Below, piece after piece: positions 24,140 through 31,968 of a stretch of DNA of 64,000 bases. Where the stretch lies: the NCBI GenBank assembly GCA_902364645.1, contig CABJEP010000006.1, positions 82,245-146,244 on the forward strand, read 5' to 3'. A program made the position numbers and the translations under genes. Numbering within the stretch: the first letter of the stretch is position 1; each line of letters starts with the position of its first letter. The notes beneath the pieces were generated by a model. That model was not told the origin of the DNA, did not search any database, and was given only the letters and a program-made list of their open reading frames with translations. The DNA comes from Coriobacteriaceae bacterium (GTDB taxonomy: Bacteria > Actinomycetota > Coriobacteriia > Coriobacteriales > Coriobacteriaceae).

Positions 24140-25327
24140 ATGACCGAGCTCCAAGAACTCCGTCGCTATCGCCGCGATCTCCATCGCATTCCGGAGCTCG
24201 ATTTCGATCTTCCGCAAACCATTGCCTATATCGAGGGCGTGCTGGCACCGCTCGCTTGCGAGGTGACCCATCCGTGCCCCAGCTGCGTCTGTGCTTTCTT
24301 CGACGCCGGTGTTGATGCCGCGCATGCCACGGCGATTCGCGCCGATATGGATGCGCTGCCCATCGTGGAGGCGACGGGAGCGGCCTTTGCCTCAACCCAT
24401 CCCGGCAAGATGCACGCTTGCGGACATGACGGACACATGGCCATGGCGCTTGCCGCCGCGACGTATGTTGACCGTACGATTCGCGAACAGCCGGGCGCCA
24501 TTAGGCGCAACGTTCTCTTTGTGTTCCAGCCGGCCGAGGAAACGACCGGTGGTGCCAAGACGGTATGCGAGAGTGGTGTGTTCGAGCGCTATGGGGCCGA
24601 CCGCATTTTTGGCTTCCATGTGTGGCCCGATCTGCCTGCCGGCGCGTTGGCGAGTTGTTCCGGTCCGCTGCTGGCGCGTTCGAGCGAGACGCATATCCAT
24701 ATTCACGGGACGAGCATCCATATCGCTAAGACCTATGGCGTTCCGGTCGAGGAGTCGCACGATGCGGCGCTGGCGGCTGCCAAGTTCTTGGTTGCCGAGC
24801 GCGAACTCATGGACGAGTTGGGTGCCGACGAGCCCTGCATTGGTAAGTTCGGCCTGTTGCAGGCCGGCACCGTCTGCAATGCGGTGGCGGGGGAGGCCCA
24901 TGTTGCCGGCAGCCTACGTGTGTTTACGGACGACATGTTCGACCGCGCGCGCGAGGGCGTGCGCCGCGTGCTGGACGATGCCTGCGTCGCAACGGGCTGC
25001 ACATATGACCTCGATTTTGCCGAGGGCTATCCGCCGGTCGATAACGATCCCGAGCTGTTCGCCCACATTGCGCCTGTCTTGTCCGAGCTGCAACTCGTGG
25101 ATGAGCCTTTGCTGATTGCCGAGGACTTCGCTTTCTATCAGCGCCATCTGCCAGGCGTGTTCTTCCTCCTGGGTACGGGCGTGCCGGAGGGACAAGATAA
25201 TCCGATCGATTCGGATGGCTGTCCCGCCTATGCCACGAGCGCTCTGCATACCGATACCATGCTCTTTGACGAGGAAATTCTACTCAAGGGCCTCGATGTC
25301 TACAAACGATTGCTTAACTTGGAGTGA
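24140..25327 (+). CDS. M20D-type amidohydrolase, candidate N-acetyl-DAP deacetylase
   Basis: A 395-residue M20 metallopeptidase-like amidohydrolase. Visible motifs: RRDLHRIPELDFDLP, RADMDALPI, the metal-binding MHACGHDGHMAM with cysteine ligand, VFQPAEETTGG, FGFHVWPDLPAGAL, and C-terminal EDFAFYQRHLPGVFFLLG. This is the pattern of N-acyl amino acid deacetylases such as YkuR, the N-acetyldiaminopimelate deacetylase of the dapH branch. Its divergent position from the lysA-dapA-dapB-dapH operon supports that role; a generic hippurate or peptide deacylase is the alternative. The start at ATG 24140 follows AAGGGAT. Confidence 0.82.
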   Translation: MTELQELRRYRRDLHRIPELDFDLPQTIAYIEGVLAPLACEVTHPCPSCVCAFFDAGVDAAHATAIRADMDALPIVEATGAAFASTHPGKMHACGHDGHMAMALAAATYVDRTIREQPGAIRRNVLFVFQPAEETTGGAKTVCESGVFERYGADRIFGFHVWPDLPAGALASCSGPLLARSSETHIHIHGTSIHIAKTYGVPVEESHDAALAAAKFLVAERELMDELGADEPCIGKFGLLQAGTVCNAVAGEAHVAGSLRVFTDDMFDRAREGVRRVLDDACVATGCTYDLDFAEGYPPVDNDPELFAHIAPVLSELQLVDEPLLIAEDFAFYQRHLPGVFFLLGTGVPEGQDNPIDSDGCPAYATSALHTDTMLFDEEILLKGLDVYKRLLNLE

Positions 25328-25329
25328 CG

Positions 25330-25650
25330 ATGAAGCGCCGACAGTCTTCCGTATATAGTCCGGGTGGATGCGGGTGTGGCTTGCTGCTGCTTCCGGTTAT
25401 TGCTGTGAGCATTGGCGTGATGTTTGCGCTTGCCGGGTTGGCCGCGGCGGCGCTCGTGCTGCTGATTGTGGCCATTGGCGTGACGGTCTGGCTGTGCCGT
25501 TCTCGCGAGCAACGTCGTACCGATGGTAAGACCAATGTTGGATGGACCATCTTTTTAGTCGTCGCCTACCTATTGAGCATCAGCTATTTAGTTTTCTTTA
25601 TCCTGTTGCTTGCGAGTACCTTTACCGGGGAATCCGTCACGTTGGGTTGA
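25330..25650 (+). CDS. Small membrane protein, unknown function
   Basis: A 106-residue protein with a Gly/Cys-rich start (SVYSPGGCGCGLLLLPVIAV) and three hydrophobic stretches (about 16-34, 37-54, 71-98). GGAG six bases before ATG 25330 overlaps the end of the M20 gene, so it is probably translated from the same mRNA. No known family was recognised. Confidence 0.6.
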   Translation: MKRRQSSVYSPGGCGCGLLLLPVIAVSIGVMFALAGLAAAALVLLIVAIGVTVWLCRSREQRRTDGKTNVGWTIFLVVAYLLSISYLVFFILLLASTFTGESVTLG

Positions 25651-25755
25651 TACACAGCCAGCAGACGGTCGTGCAAAGTGCGTTTGCTCGGCGTTTGGAT
25701 AACTGCATTGGCCGTTTACCGCAACCTTAGCTCTCAGCTAATGAATTCAAATTCA

Positions 25756-25809
25756 ATCCTTCCTACGATGTGCTGTGTGCCGGCACGGTAGCCGGATTGT
25801 AGGAAGGAT
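25756..25809 (+). promoter_or_regulatory. RBS-sequestering hairpin
   Basis: A perfect 11-bp pairing, ATCCTTCCTAC (25756-25766) with GTAGGAAGGAT (25799-25809), encloses a 32-base segment with its own GC-rich stem. The 3' arm contains the GGAAGGA SD of the following gene, so translation should need the stem to open. Confidence 0.65.
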
Positions 25810-25814
25810 GAATA

Positions 25815-26258
25815 ATGGCAAAAGAGGGAAAGAAGCCGATCGGCAAGATTGTCCTAGGCGTCATCGTGGTGCTGGTTATCGTCGGTGCCGTGGGCTCTAT
25901 GGGTGGCAATTCAACCGATTCGTCTGCGAGCGATTCGGCAAAACCTGCCGAGGCGACACAGCAGGCTGAGGAGCAAAAAGAACCGCAAGAACCGTATACC
26001 ATTGCTGACGAGGCTGAAGACACCTCCAATCAGTTTGCCTATAAGATCACGGGCACACTGACCAATAACACGGACAAGGAAAAGAGCTACATTCAGATTG
26101 AGTATGTTCTGTATGATGCCGATGGCAACCAGGTTGGAACGGCTCTTGCAAACACCAATCATCTGAAGGCGGGCGGCTCCTGGAAGTTCGAGGCGCTGGG
26201 TACGGTGTCTCCCGACCAGGTTGCTAGCTGGGAGCGTTCGGACGTAAGCGGTTTCTAG
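25815..26258 (+). CDS. Membrane-anchored FxLYD-domain protein
   Basis: A 147-residue protein with an N-terminal membrane anchor (residues ~11-28, IVLGVIVVLVIVGAVGSMGG), a low-complexity spacer (~29-60) and a C-terminal FxLYD domain (GTLTNNTDKEKSYIQIEYVL then YDADGNQVG, KAGGSWKFEA). FxLYD domains are extracellular beta-sandwiches found in many Gram-positive surface proteins, without an established activity. ATG 25815 is six bases after the SD, which is held in a hairpin. The next gene on the same strand starts 32 bases later. Confidence 0.75.
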   Translation: MAKEGKKPIGKIVLGVIVVLVIVGAVGSMGGNSTDSSASDSAKPAEATQQAEEQKEPQEPYTIADEAEDTSNQFAYKITGTLTNNTDKEKSYIQIEYVLYDADGNQVGTALANTNHLKAGGSWKFEALGTVSPDQVASWERSDVSGF

Positions 26259-26290
26259 CATGTTGCATGCACTGGGGGAGGTGAAGTCGT

Positions 26291-26713
26291 ATGCCCGATA
26301 AAAAGCTGACCGAGGAGCTGCTCAATGAGCTTCTCGATGCGCCGAACATCGATGGCTATATCAGGGAGCACGACTTTGTCGCCCCGTCGCTTTCGGACTA
26401 CCTGAAGCAGCTGCTGCAGGAAAAGGGCTTGGAGCGCTCGCGCGTGGTTCGTATGGCCGATCTCAATGAGACCTTTGGCTATCAGATCTTTACCGGTGCG
26501 CGTCACCCGAGCCGCAATAAGGTGCTGCAGATTGCCTTTGCGATGGCGCTGACGCTCAAAGAGGCCAACCGTGCACTGACGGCTGCCGGGGTAAGCGTCC
26601 TTAACTGCAAGGATCGTCGTGATGCGATTATCATCTTTTGCATCGATCGCGGGTGCAGCCTCCAAAAGGTCAACGAGGAGCTGTATCGCTTTGGCGAGGA
26701 GACGGTGAGTTAG
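26291..26713 (+). CDS. Helix-turn-helix (XRE-like) protein upstream of a kinase
   Basis: A 140-residue soluble protein. The middle (LERSRVVRMADLNETFGYQI, then FTGARHPSRNKVLQIAFAMA) has the shape of a Cro/C1-type helix-turn-helix, followed by a helical C-terminal part (LTAAGVSVLNCKDRRDAIII). GGGGGAGGTG precedes ATG 26291. It lies about 100 bases before a Ser/Thr kinase gene on the same strand. Such pairs suggest the kinase may modify the HTH protein, but that is inference. Confidence 0.6.
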   Translation: MPDKKLTEELLNELLDAPNIDGYIREHDFVAPSLSDYLKQLLQEKGLERSRVVRMADLNETFGYQIFTGARHPSRNKVLQIAFAMALTLKEANRALTAAGVSVLNCKDRRDAIIIFCIDRGCSLQKVNEELYRFGEETVS

Positions 26714-26811
26714 CGGCTGATATCTGAGCCGGCGGAGCTGCCGAACAAGGATGCAAACGAACGGGGCGCGGATGCCATGGGGTGTCTGCGCCCTGCGCTA
26801 TGATGGAGGCT

Positions 26812-28191
26812 ATGGATACTCAGACCCCAACATATTTCGATGACGAGCTGACCGCAGCGCTTGCCGAGCACCTGGCGTCGCTCGATCGCGACGACAGCTA
26901 TCGCGTGGAGCGTGTACTTAAGCGCTCGTCCGTTGAAACAACCGAGCTCGTGTACTTTGAAGGAACCGGTGGTGGTTCGCTCGGCCCCTTTGTCCGTAAA
27001 CGCATCGATGCCTCGGCTCAAATCGGCGGGGCATACGAGCGTCTGTTTGCCGCTCAGCGGGCAGGCAGGCGTTTTGAGCACCTGCCCAGAATCGTCGATT
27101 GTCGTCGTGTGGGCGACGAGCTCAACGTGGTTATGGAATACATCGAAGGGGAGACGCTCGGGGTGCTGGTGGACCGTCTGGGAGCTACCCCCGATTATGC
27201 GCGCGAAATGTATCCTGCCCTATGCGATGCCGTGGGCGAGCTCCATGCCGGTTTTGCAATGGCGGGGGAGACGTCGGCGCCGGTGATCCATCGCGACCTC
27301 AAGCCGTCGAATATCATCGTGACGGGTGCCAACTATACGTCTGATAACGGCATGACGTTTTCATCGCTGGTGATTATTGACTTGGGGATCGCGCGCGTGT
27401 GGCGCGCTGGCGCCGATGCCGACACCGTCAAGTTCGGCACGCGACCCTATGCGCCGCCCGAGCAGTATGGGTTTGGGCAGACGAGTGTGCGCAGCGACGT
27501 CTACGCACTGGGCGCCCTGTTGTTCTTCTGCTTGACGGGAGTCGACCCTAAACCAGGGCTCGACATGCGCGAGCAATGCGAGGCGCATGGCATTCCCACT
27601 CCACTTGCCGATGCCGTCTGCATGTCGATGGCGCTCGACCCGGCCAAGCGTTTTGCGAGTGCGGAAGCGTTGGGACGGGCGACGCGCTCGGCATACGATC
27701 TGAGCCGCCCCGTGCGGCCTCCTACACCTGCGCCTGTCCGTACTCCGGCCTCGGAGACGGTGTTGACGCTCCAAGGGCTCCAGAACCCCGCAGGGCTTCC
27801 TAGGCCCGCCGCCTCCGCTGCATGCGGCCTGCTCTCTCGCGTTCCGGAGTCTCTGGGCCGCATTTGGAATACGCTTGTCTGTTTCTCGCTGCTTGTGTTC
27901 TTTGCCGGAAGTCACTTTGCCGTCTTTCACCCCACGGGAGCAAACCAAAGCTACCCGACGTGGCTTCTCATAATCGAGTATTTTTTCTTTGTCGATGGCC
28001 TTATGGCGCTTATGCATTTTGCGCTGCTCGATAAGCGCCGTCTTCGTCGGCGATTTGCACTGCTCGACAGCTATCGCGGCATGAAACTCGCGAAACTCTG
28101 GCTCAAGGCATTGGGCGTGCTGCTCCTATGCATGATCGTCGTAGTCGCGGTTGCCAATGCGACCGGCGTCGTCGATACTTCCGCTACCTAA
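26812..28191 (+). CDS. Membrane Ser/Thr protein kinase (Hanks type)
   Basis: A 459-residue protein. The kinase domain covers ~30-305: a VRKRIDA lysine (~63), catalytic loop HRDLKPSN (160-167), DLG in place of DFG (190-192), GTRPYAPPEQYG activation segment (209-220), and SDVYALGALLFFCLTG. The glycine loop is weak (EGTGGGSLGP). After a Pro-rich juxtamembrane linker come three hydrophobic segments, with no PASTA repeats. The substrate may be the upstream HTH protein. The start is uncertain: GGAGG is only two bases from ATG 26812, and ATG 26800 or 26803 are alternatives. Confidence 0.8.
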   Translation: MDTQTPTYFDDELTAALAEHLASLDRDDSYRVERVLKRSSVETTELVYFEGTGGGSLGPFVRKRIDASAQIGGAYERLFAAQRAGRRFEHLPRIVDCRRVGDELNVVMEYIEGETLGVLVDRLGATPDYAREMYPALCDAVGELHAGFAMAGETSAPVIHRDLKPSNIIVTGANYTSDNGMTFSSLVIIDLGIARVWRAGADADTVKFGTRPYAPPEQYGFGQTSVRSDVYALGALLFFCLTGVDPKPGLDMREQCEAHGIPTPLADAVCMSMALDPAKRFASAEALGRATRSAYDLSRPVRPPTPAPVRTPASETVLTLQGLQNPAGLPRPAASAACGLLSRVPESLGRIWNTLVCFSLLVFFAGSHFAVFHPTGANQSYPTWLLIIEYFFFVDGLMALMHFALLDKRRLRRRFALLDSYRGMKLAKLWLKALGVLLLCMIVVVAVANATGVVDTSAT

Positions 28192-28195
28192 AAGA

Positions 28196-28218
28196 AAAGG
28201 GCCCCATTGGGGCCCTTT
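28196..28218. terminator. Bidirectional terminator
   Basis: A perfect 10-bp stem AAAGGGCCCC / GGGGCCCTTT with a 3-base loop lies between the convergent kinase and lysozyme-like genes. Confidence 0.85.
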
Positions 28219-28228
28219 GCAGTTGCAC

Positions 28229-29362
28229 TTAGATGCGGTTCATCTGAGCGGCGACTTTGTTGTACCAGTCCTGCCACGTGGGCGGGCAGTACTTTTTGGC
28301 CGCGGCCGGGGTAAGGGTGGAGCCGTAGTTGGCGCCCAGATAGGCAACGTGAGCGGAGATGCCCTCGCTCCAGCTGCCAAAGCTGCGCCAACCGCCGCCA
28401 CGGGCACTCCAGCCCCAGGCGTTGTAAGAATTGGCGCAATAAGCACCCTTGGTGCTCTCGATGCAGGCGATGGCGGGGGACCAACGGGGGTCGACACCGG
28501 TATTCCAAGCGGCGACGGCAAAGTTATAGCCCTGGCCTGCCATGGGGGAGCCGGCGAGATAATTGTCGATGCGGCCCGTCCACTCATTAATGAACGAATC
28601 GTAATCGGAGCTACCGGTATTGGCGTTGTTCACCGTGGTGTCGATGGTGGTGTTGGTGTTGGTGGCCTGGCTGCTGGAATTGCTGCCGCTTACGCCCTCG
28701 CCCGAGAGCTTCTCGGCGGCAGCGGCCTTATCGGCCTCAAGCTTGGCAAGCTCGGCGGCATTTTCCTGCTCGGCTTTTGCCTGTGCCTCGCTGCGGAGCT
28801 GCTGGGCCTGAGCCAACGCATCCTCGGCGTTTTTCTGCTCTGCCTCAAGCTGAGACTTGGCCTGCTGGAGCTCAGCCTTGTTCTGCTCGAGTTCGGTTTG
28901 CATGTTATTGAGCTGTTCGATCTCGTCGACGCTCGAGCTCGTGATCTGGTTGGTGTATTTGCAGGTCGTGATGAACTCACCCAGGCTCTGCGCGTTGACC
29001 AGGAAGCTCACGATGGGGTTGGTGCCCTTCTGATACTTGTACAGATCGCGCATGGCGGAGCTTGCCTTGGCCTGCTGCTCGGGAAGCTTAGCCTCGATTT
29101 CCTCGATGCTTGCCTCATTGGAGTCAATCTGCTTTTGCAGGTCATCGAGTTTGGTGCGGGCGTCGTTGTAGGCGCTCGTGGCGGCTTCGATCTTCTGCTG
29201 GGCTGCGGAAAGCTGGTCCTGCGTTGCCTGCGAGGCGGCATACGCCGCAACGGGGGAGAGCATCGGCGTGGCCGTCAGCGCAACGGCGAGCGCGGCGCTC
29301 GTGATGATACGAGCCGGCTTCGACGCAATGAGCGCTGCGGCGCGATGATTCGAATGCTGCAT
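28229..29362 (-). CDS. Secreted coiled-coil protein with lysozyme-like domain
   Basis: A 377-residue exported protein. A Sec signal peptide covers ~1-43 (IITSAALAVALTATPMLSPV then AAYAAS cleavage). Residues ~45-220 form a long coiled coil resembling PcsB/CwlO-type peptidoglycan hydrolase stalks (QIDSNEASIEEIEAKLPEQQ, SLGEFITTCKYTNQI). After a Ser/Asn/Thr linker, the last ~120 residues form a lysozyme/glucosaminidase-like domain (IACIESTKGAYCANSYNAWG then WSARGGGWRSFGSWSEGISA). It is predicted to cleave or bind peptidoglycan. ATG 29362 has GAGGGA at six bases and is preferred over TTG 29377. Confidence 0.8.
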   Translation of the reverse strand: MQHSNHRAAALIASKPARIITSAALAVALTATPMLSPVAAYAASQATQDQLSAAQQKIEAATSAYNDARTKLDDLQKQIDSNEASIEEIEAKLPEQQAKASSAMRDLYKYQKGTNPIVSFLVNAQSLGEFITTCKYTNQITSSSVDEIEQLNNMQTELEQNKAELQQAKSQLEAEQKNAEDALAQAQQLRSEAQAKAEQENAAELAKLEADKAAAAEKLSGEGVSGSNSSSQATNTNTTIDTTVNNANTGSSDYDSFINEWTGRIDNYLAGSPMAGQGYNFAVAAWNTGVDPRWSPAIACIESTKGAYCANSYNAWGWSARGGGWRSFGSWSEGISAHVAYLGANYGSTLTPAAAKKYCPPTWQDWYNKVAAQMNRI

Positions 29363-29429
29363 CCAGTCCCTCTGCAATCAATCGTAGGTTATGGTTCGAA
29401 CGGTATTCTACTACTGCTTTCGACCTCAA

Positions 29430-29459
29430 CTTGAACCTTAAAGGTTCCAAAGGGTCAAG
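29430..29459. promoter_or_regulatory. 30-bp operator-like palindrome
   Basis: An imperfect palindrome CTTGAACCTTAAAGG / CCAAAGGGTCAAG lies 68 bases upstream of the lysozyme-like gene, inside the 393-base gap 29363-29755. It is MerR-operator-like, but no good -10 box fits its spacing and no MerR gene is in the window. Confidence 0.35.
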
Positions 29460-29538
29460 TTGAACTTGAGGCTTTGGCTTTGACCTGCAGTTATGATGAA
29501 TTGTTGAGAAACCATAGAGTTCAACTTTAACGTTACGG

Positions 29539-29559
29539 AACCCTGTCGAGAGGGTTTTT
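29539..29559 (+). terminator. Short terminator-like hairpin
   Basis: AACCCT/AGGGTT stem, 6-base loop, followed by TTT. It lies upstream of the ATP-grasp gene in an otherwise featureless gap. Confidence 0.4.
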
Positions 29560-29755
29560 GTTTATCAAAAGTCGCCTCATGTGGGGTTTTGCAACTACAG
29601 GGTCCCATCACGGCGAGGGCGGATTTCATGCTGGATAATTGCGCTGATTGCCATAGATACGGTGGAGCTTTGGGCACCGGCGGCTCGTCACGCTAGAATA
29701 AATCAGTTGCGCAAAGACCGCCCGCTGTGTGGGCAGTTCATGATAGGAAGTTTCC

Positions 29756-31012
29756 ATGGCATTGCAATTTACAGAGCGCGAGTTCATTCCCGTGCTGCTC
29801 GGTGGCGACATCAACGCCTATTCGGTGGCGCGTGCCTTCTACGAGGAGTACCAGGTCAAGAGTCTGGTCTTTGGCAAGTATCAGACGGGTCCCGCGTACC
29901 GCAGCCAGATTATCGACTACACGCCCAACGTGGATATCGATACCATGCCCGTGATGCTCAGGACCGTCAACGGCATTGCCCAAGCGCATGCCGATAAGAC
30001 GATTGTCCTTGTGGGCTGTGGCGATAACTATGTTGCCCTTGTGGCTCAGGCCAAGGATGCCCATGAGTTGGCGGATAACATCGTCGCGCCTTACGCTCCC
30101 TATAGCATGCTTGAGCAGTGCCAGAAGAAGGAGATCTTCTACGAGCTGTGCGAGAAGCACGGCGTGCCCTATCCGCATACCTTTACTTTCACCATGGCGA
30201 TGCTGAATGCCCAAGGCGAGGCACCTGCCGAAGTGCTCGACCAGATCGATTTTCCCTACCCGATGATCCTGAAGCCTTCCGACGGCATCATGTGGTGGCA
30301 GCACGAGTTCGAGGGCCAGAAAAAGGCCTATGAGATTGCCGACCGTGCCGAGCTGGAACAGGTCATTCGCGACTCGTATGCCAGCGGCTACACCGACGAC
30401 CTGATCTTGCAGGATCGCGTGCCCGGCAACGACGAGTACATGCGCGTGCTCACCAGCTATTCCGACCGCAACGGAAAGGTCCGCATGATGTGCCTGGGTC
30501 ACGTGCTGCTCGAGGAGCATCAGCCTCACGGTGTCGGCAACCACGCCTGCATCATCACCGAGCCCAATGACGAGCTTATGGATGGCGTGCGCAAGTTGCT
30601 CGAGGACCTTCACTTTGTGGGCTATTCCAACTTTGACGTTAAGTACGACGAACGCGACGGCTCGTTTAAGTTCTTCGATTTCAACACGCGCCAAGGTCGC
30701 AGCAACTACTACGTTACCAACAGCGGCTTTAACGTTGCCAAGTATGTGGTGGACGAGTATGTGTTCAACCGCCCGTTTGAGCCGGAGTTTGTGACGGCGC
30801 AGGACGAGGCGCTGTGGATGGTCGTTCCCATGGGCGTCGTCGACAAGTACGTCAAGGATCCCGAGCTGCGCGCTAAGGTGCATCGCCTGGACAAGGAAGG
30901 CAAGGGCGCCGACCCTTCGTTTATGAAGGGCGACTTTGTCTTTAACCGCTGGCTGCGCATGTGGCACACCAAGCTGCGCCACTTTAAGCTGTTCAAGACG
31001 TATTACAAGTAG
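29756..31012 (+). CDS. ATP-grasp ligase, D-aspartate ligase-like
   Basis: A 418-residue ATP-grasp enzyme. The N-terminal domain (FIPVLLGGDINAYSVARAFY) is like that of Enterococcus/Lactococcus D-aspartate ligase (Aslfm type), the ATP-grasp core has YPMILKPSDG and ILQDRVPGNDEY, and metal ligands are plausible in FFDFNTRQGRSNYY. D-Asp ligase adds D-aspartate to the side chain of residue 3 of UDP-MurNAc-pentapeptide. The following racemase gene strengthens this call. CarB-like labels are less likely because the protein is single-domain. The SD is AGGAAG before ATG 29756. Confidence 0.72.
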   Translation: MALQFTEREFIPVLLGGDINAYSVARAFYEEYQVKSLVFGKYQTGPAYRSQIIDYTPNVDIDTMPVMLRTVNGIAQAHADKTIVLVGCGDNYVALVAQAKDAHELADNIVAPYAPYSMLEQCQKKEIFYELCEKHGVPYPHTFTFTMAMLNAQGEAPAEVLDQIDFPYPMILKPSDGIMWWQHEFEGQKKAYEIADRAELEQVIRDSYASGYTDDLILQDRVPGNDEYMRVLTSYSDRNGKVRMMCLGHVLLEEHQPHGVGNHACIITEPNDELMDGVRKLLEDLHFVGYSNFDVKYDERDGSFKFFDFNTRQGRSNYYVTNSGFNVAKYVVDEYVFNRPFEPEFVTAQDEALWMVVPMGVVDKYVKDPELRAKVHRLDKEGKGADPSFMKGDFVFNRWLRMWHTKLRHFKLFKTYYK

Positions 31013-31096
31013 ATGAGTGCGGCGCCCGTCCGGTTTACATCGGGCGGGCGCGGGTATGATACGCGCAATTGCGCAAGCGTCACCAAGGAGGCGGCG

Positions 31097-31843
31097 ATGG
31101 AAAAGCTGGGGGTTATCGGCGGCATGGGCGCCGAGGCCACGTCGTATTACTACGACCAGGTGGTGCGCCATACGGCTGCTGCCTGCGATCAGGAACATAT
31201 CGACATGGTGGTGCTCTCCAAGTCGACCATGCCCGACCGCACGCTTGCCATTAAGACCGGCGAGCATGCCAAGCTGCTGGCGACCATGAAAGAGTGTGCC
31301 CAGGCACTCGAGTCGCTGGGCTGTGCGCACATTGCCATTCCCTGCAACACGTCACACTACTTCTACGACCAGATCCAGTCGTTTACGAAGGTGCCGATTA
31401 TCCACATGCCGCGTGAGTCGGTGCGCTATGCCCTTGCGGGTGCGGTGATGGGGGAGTGCGAGTTCGACCCCAACCTGAGTATGCCGGCCGAGCCGGTGCG
31501 CAAGATTGGCATCATGGGCACCGACGGAACCGTGGGCGCGGGCGTCTACGGCCGCGAATGCGAGGCCGCGGGTGTTGAGGTTGTCTATCCCAGCGAGAAA
31601 CGTCAGAACGATGTGATGTCGCTTATCTACGATGATGTGAAGGCCGGACGTGAGCCCGATATGGATAAGTTCGACCGCGTGATGTGGGAGTTCGCCCGTA
31701 GCGGCTGCGACCGTGTCATTCTGGCCTGCACCGAGCTATCGGTGCTGCAGAAGTATCGAGAGATGCCCGAGATCACCCTCGATGCCATGGATGTCCTGGT
31801 GCGCGAATCCATCATCCGCAGCGGCGCCCCCTACCGCCTCTAG
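31097..31843 (+). CDS. Aspartate/glutamate racemase family protein
   Basis: A 248-residue cofactor-independent racemase. The two catalytic cysteines are in IAIPCNTSHYFYDQI (near residue 84) and VILACTELSVLQ (near 219), and the N-terminus LGVIGGMGAEATSYYYDQV matches the aspartate racemase subfamily. It would interconvert L- and D-aspartate. It follows the D-aspartate-ligase-like gene by 84 bases on the same strand, so it probably supplies its substrate. ATG 31097 is preceded by AAGGAGG; the longer frame back to 31013 is excluded by lack of SD. Confidence 0.85.
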   Translation: MEKLGVIGGMGAEATSYYYDQVVRHTAAACDQEHIDMVVLSKSTMPDRTLAIKTGEHAKLLATMKECAQALESLGCAHIAIPCNTSHYFYDQIQSFTKVPIIHMPRESVRYALAGAVMGECEFDPNLSMPAEPVRKIGIMGTDGTVGAGVYGRECEAAGVEVVYPSEKRQNDVMSLIYDDVKAGREPDMDKFDRVMWEFARSGCDRVILACTELSVLQKYREMPEITLDAMDVLVRESIIRSGAPYRL

Positions 31844-31849
31844 CTTCCG

Positions 31850-31877
31850 ACCTGTCAAAAAGGGACAGGTTAATTTT
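31850..31877 (+). terminator. Terminator of the racemase gene
   Basis: ACCTGTC pairs with GACAGGT, followed by TAATTTT, seven bases past the stop codon. Confidence 0.65.
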
Positions 31878-31906
31878 GGTAGGTTTTATCTGGTGAAACA
31901 GTAACG

Positions 31907-31940
31907 GCCTCGGCTCGTTTGGTGCGAGCCGAGGCCTTTT
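31907..31940. terminator. Terminator of the ECF operon
   Basis: A perfect 12-bp stem GGCCTCGGCTCG / CGAGCCGAGGCC with a 6-base loop and TTTT lies between convergent racemase and ecfT. Confidence 0.85.
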
Positions 31941-31968
31941 GCGTTGGGCGGTTGCTGCCGGTGGCGAA

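Noticed and set aside
29430..29459. MerR-type promoter within the palindrome
   Set aside because: A TTGACC -35 is present but no acceptable -10 occurs at 17-20 bases on either strand; only an operator-like palindrome is kept.
29756..31012. Carbamoyl-phosphate synthase large-chain reading of the ATP-grasp gene
   Set aside because: It has one ATP-grasp unit, no CarB repeat or MGS domain, and sits beside an aspartate racemase.
29738..31330. 530-codon minus-strand open frame opposite the ATP-grasp and racemase genes
   Set aside because: It spans two well-supported genes and their gap, has a shadow-type composition and no recognisable motif.
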